A DNA stretch of 7,120 bases from Sulfurimonas sp. (GTDB lineage Bacteria; Campylobacterota; Campylobacteria; Campylobacterales; Sulfurimonadaceae): the NCBI GenBank assembly GCA_026987995.1, contig JALSMC010000284.1:1-7120 (forward strand), read 5' to 3'. Under the pieces are notes generated by a model, which was given only the letters and a program-made list of their open reading frames with translations, searched no databases and was not told the DNA's origin. Each line of letters begins with the position of its first letter. Position 1 is the stretch's first letter. This document shows positions 6,007 through 7,120 of the stretch, piece by piece. The translations under genes and the position numbers were made by a program.

Positions 6007-7120
6007 GCTTCTAATGAAGGTCTAGCACCTATGGGAATTATCATCCATATTTTTCGAACTTCACTTCTAAAATTATTCAAAATATCTTGTGCTATTTTAC
6101 TTCCTGTCTTCTCTACAAAGTCTTTAAGAAGATTTTTAAGCTCAAACATGTCTGCATCAAACTCATCATTATCAATTCTGATTGCTTCTACAAGCTCTGT
6201 ATTGATCTTTTCGTAAAATGTTCTATCTTCATCATAAACAAATGCTTTACCACCTGTCATACCAGCACCAAAGTTAACACCTGTTTTACCAAGTATTACC
6301 ACTGTTCCACCTGTCATGTATTCACATGGATGATCTCCAGTACCCTCAACAATAGTTGTAGCACCAGAGTTTCTTACAGCAAATCTCTCACCAACTTGAC
6401 CATTAATGTAAAGAGAACCACCAGTTGCACCGTAAAGACAAGTATTTCCACCAAGTGCAAAATTTTGCCCGCTATTTTTTGCAGTAATTACAATGTTTCC
6501 ACCATTCATACCTTTACCAATATAGTCATTACCCGCACCATCTATGTTGATGTTGATTCCCTTAGTCATAAACGCACCAAGCGATTGTCCTGCTACACCT
6601 TTCATGTTTAATGTAATTGTGTTCTCAGGTAATCCATCATTTCCATATCTAGAAGCAATCTCACCAGAGATTCTTGTAGCAAAACTTCTATTTAAGTTAG
6701 AAATATTTCTTTCTAATACAATTGGTTTTTCTGGATTCTCAATGGTAGGAAGTAACTCTTTAATAAGCTCCTTTTCATACTCATTTTGATCATACAGTTC
6801 ATTTGATGTTACTTGACAAGTATTTACACCCTCTATTCTATAAATCAATGATTCAAAGTCAAATTTTTGTGCGAACTCATCATCAATCACTTTTAGAAGG
6901 TTATCTTGACCGACAATTTCTTCTAAAGTTTTATATCCCAGTGATGCAAGAATCTCTCTCACATCTTCGGCTAAGAGTGTAAAGTAGTTAATAACCTTAT
7001 CTACGTTACCTTGGAATTTTGCTCTTAATTTTTCATCTTGAGTAGCAACACCAACAGCACATGTATTCATGTGACAAACTCTCAGCATGATACATCCAAC
7101 TATTACAAGTGCACCTGTAC
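5988..7120 (-). CDS. gltB: Glutamate synthase large subunit, C-terminal ~377 residues (5' end outside the window)
   Basis: GltB makes two glutamates from glutamine and 2-oxoglutarate in the cytoplasm. Whole proteins have about 1,480-1,500 residues, so this is roughly the last quarter. The frame continues unbroken through the right edge; the ATG at 7088 is internal. The edge encodes VGCIMLRVCHMNTCAVGVATQ, whose three cysteines are spaced 6 and 5 residues apart, as in the [3Fe-4S] ligands of Azospirillum GltB (C1102, C1108, C1113). The end of the FMN domain is followed by the Gly-rich right-handed beta-helix: GVAGQSLGAF, IGKGMNGGNIVI, GNTCLYGATGG, RFAVRNSGA, DHPCEYMTGGTVVILG and GAGMTGGKAFVYD. 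A helical tail ends in KIWMIIP and LEASKRGE. The stop is TAG at 5990-5988. The gltD remnant follows at once in another frame, so the expected downstream partner is broken. Confidence 0.95.
   Translation of the reverse strand, partial: TGALVIVGCIMLRVCHMNTCAVGVATQDEKLRAKFQGNVDKVINYFTLLAEDVREILASLGYKTLEEIVGQDNLLKVIDDEFAQKFDFESLIYRIEGVNTCQVTSNELYDQNEYEKELIKELLPTIENPEKPIVLERNISNLNRSFATRISGEIASRYGNDGLPENTITLNMKGVAGQSLGAFMTKGININIDGAGNDYIGKGMNGGNIVITAKNSGQNFALGGNTCLYGATGGSLYINGQVGERFAVRNSGATTIVEGTGDHPCEYMTGGTVVILGKTGVNFGAGMTGGKAFVYDEDRTFYEKINTELVEAIRIDNDEFDADMFELKNLLKDFVEKTGSKIAQDILNNFRSEVRKIWMIIPIGARPSLEASKRGE

Noticed and set aside
5747..6013. A programmed or sequencing frameshift joining gltB and gltD
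   Set aside because: A frameshift would leave the whole of gltD present in another frame. Here about 400 residues are absent and the sequence is too short to hold them, so loss of DNA (or misassembly) is needed.
6087..6611. 174-codon open frame on the + strand opposite gltB
   Set aside because: It lies wholly antisense to the well-conserved GltB beta-helix; its Cys/Thr/Ser-rich translation is what the reverse of Gly/Ala-rich codons gives. No ribosome site or protein motif.
7086..7088. ATG at 7088 as the start of a 366-residue GltB-like protein
   Set aside because: The frame continues upstream through VGCI, including the first [3Fe-4S] cysteine, to the window edge; the Met is internal.

Overview
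The window is AT-rich and gene-dense. It looks like chromosomal DNA of a Campylobacterota (epsilonproteobacterial) bacterium, most likely a free-living Sulfurimonas/Sulfurovum/Arcobacter-type organism. The evidence is the style of the DksA, RlmH, Dus and AccD proteins and the gene order accD - rlmH - dksA - membrane protein - dus. I recall the same order in Campylobacter jejuni, but I could not check it here. There is no RNA gene, CRISPR array or insertion sequence, and no gene-free stretch over 300 bases; the largest gap is 134 bases (5613-5746).

Layout from left to right. (1) 3-248 (+): the 3' end of a gene entering from the left, possibly FliO-like. (2) 245-5612 (-): seven tightly packed genes read right to left: accD, a ThiE/TenI-type gene, rlmH, dksA, a two-helix membrane protein, a tRNA-dihydrouridine synthase, and an unrecognised protein with a PD-(D/E)XK-like core. 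Gaps are -4 to +12 bases, so this is one operon, probably driven by a promoter just upstream of accD. (3) 5613-5746: the accD promoter and a hairpin downstream of the glutamate synthase genes. (4) 5747-7120 (-): the 3' end of gltB (glutamate synthase large subunit), followed directly by only the last ~75-80 codons of gltD (small subunit).

The operon mixes fatty-acid synthesis (AccD), probable thiamine chemistry (ThiE-like), ribosome and tRNA modification (RlmH, Dus) and transcriptional control by the stringent-response factor DksA. These are growth-linked functions that would sensibly be expressed together. Three of the seven genes use non-ATG starts (accD TTG, thiE-like GTG, dksA GTG).

Two points deserve most attention. 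One is the gltB/gltD junction, where about five sixths of gltD is missing and the remnant is abutted to an apparently complete gltB 3' end. The other is the uncharacterised 384-residue protein at the end of the operon, whose nuclease-like core carries E-M-T where E-x-K is expected. I see no complete new multi-gene system such as a defence island.
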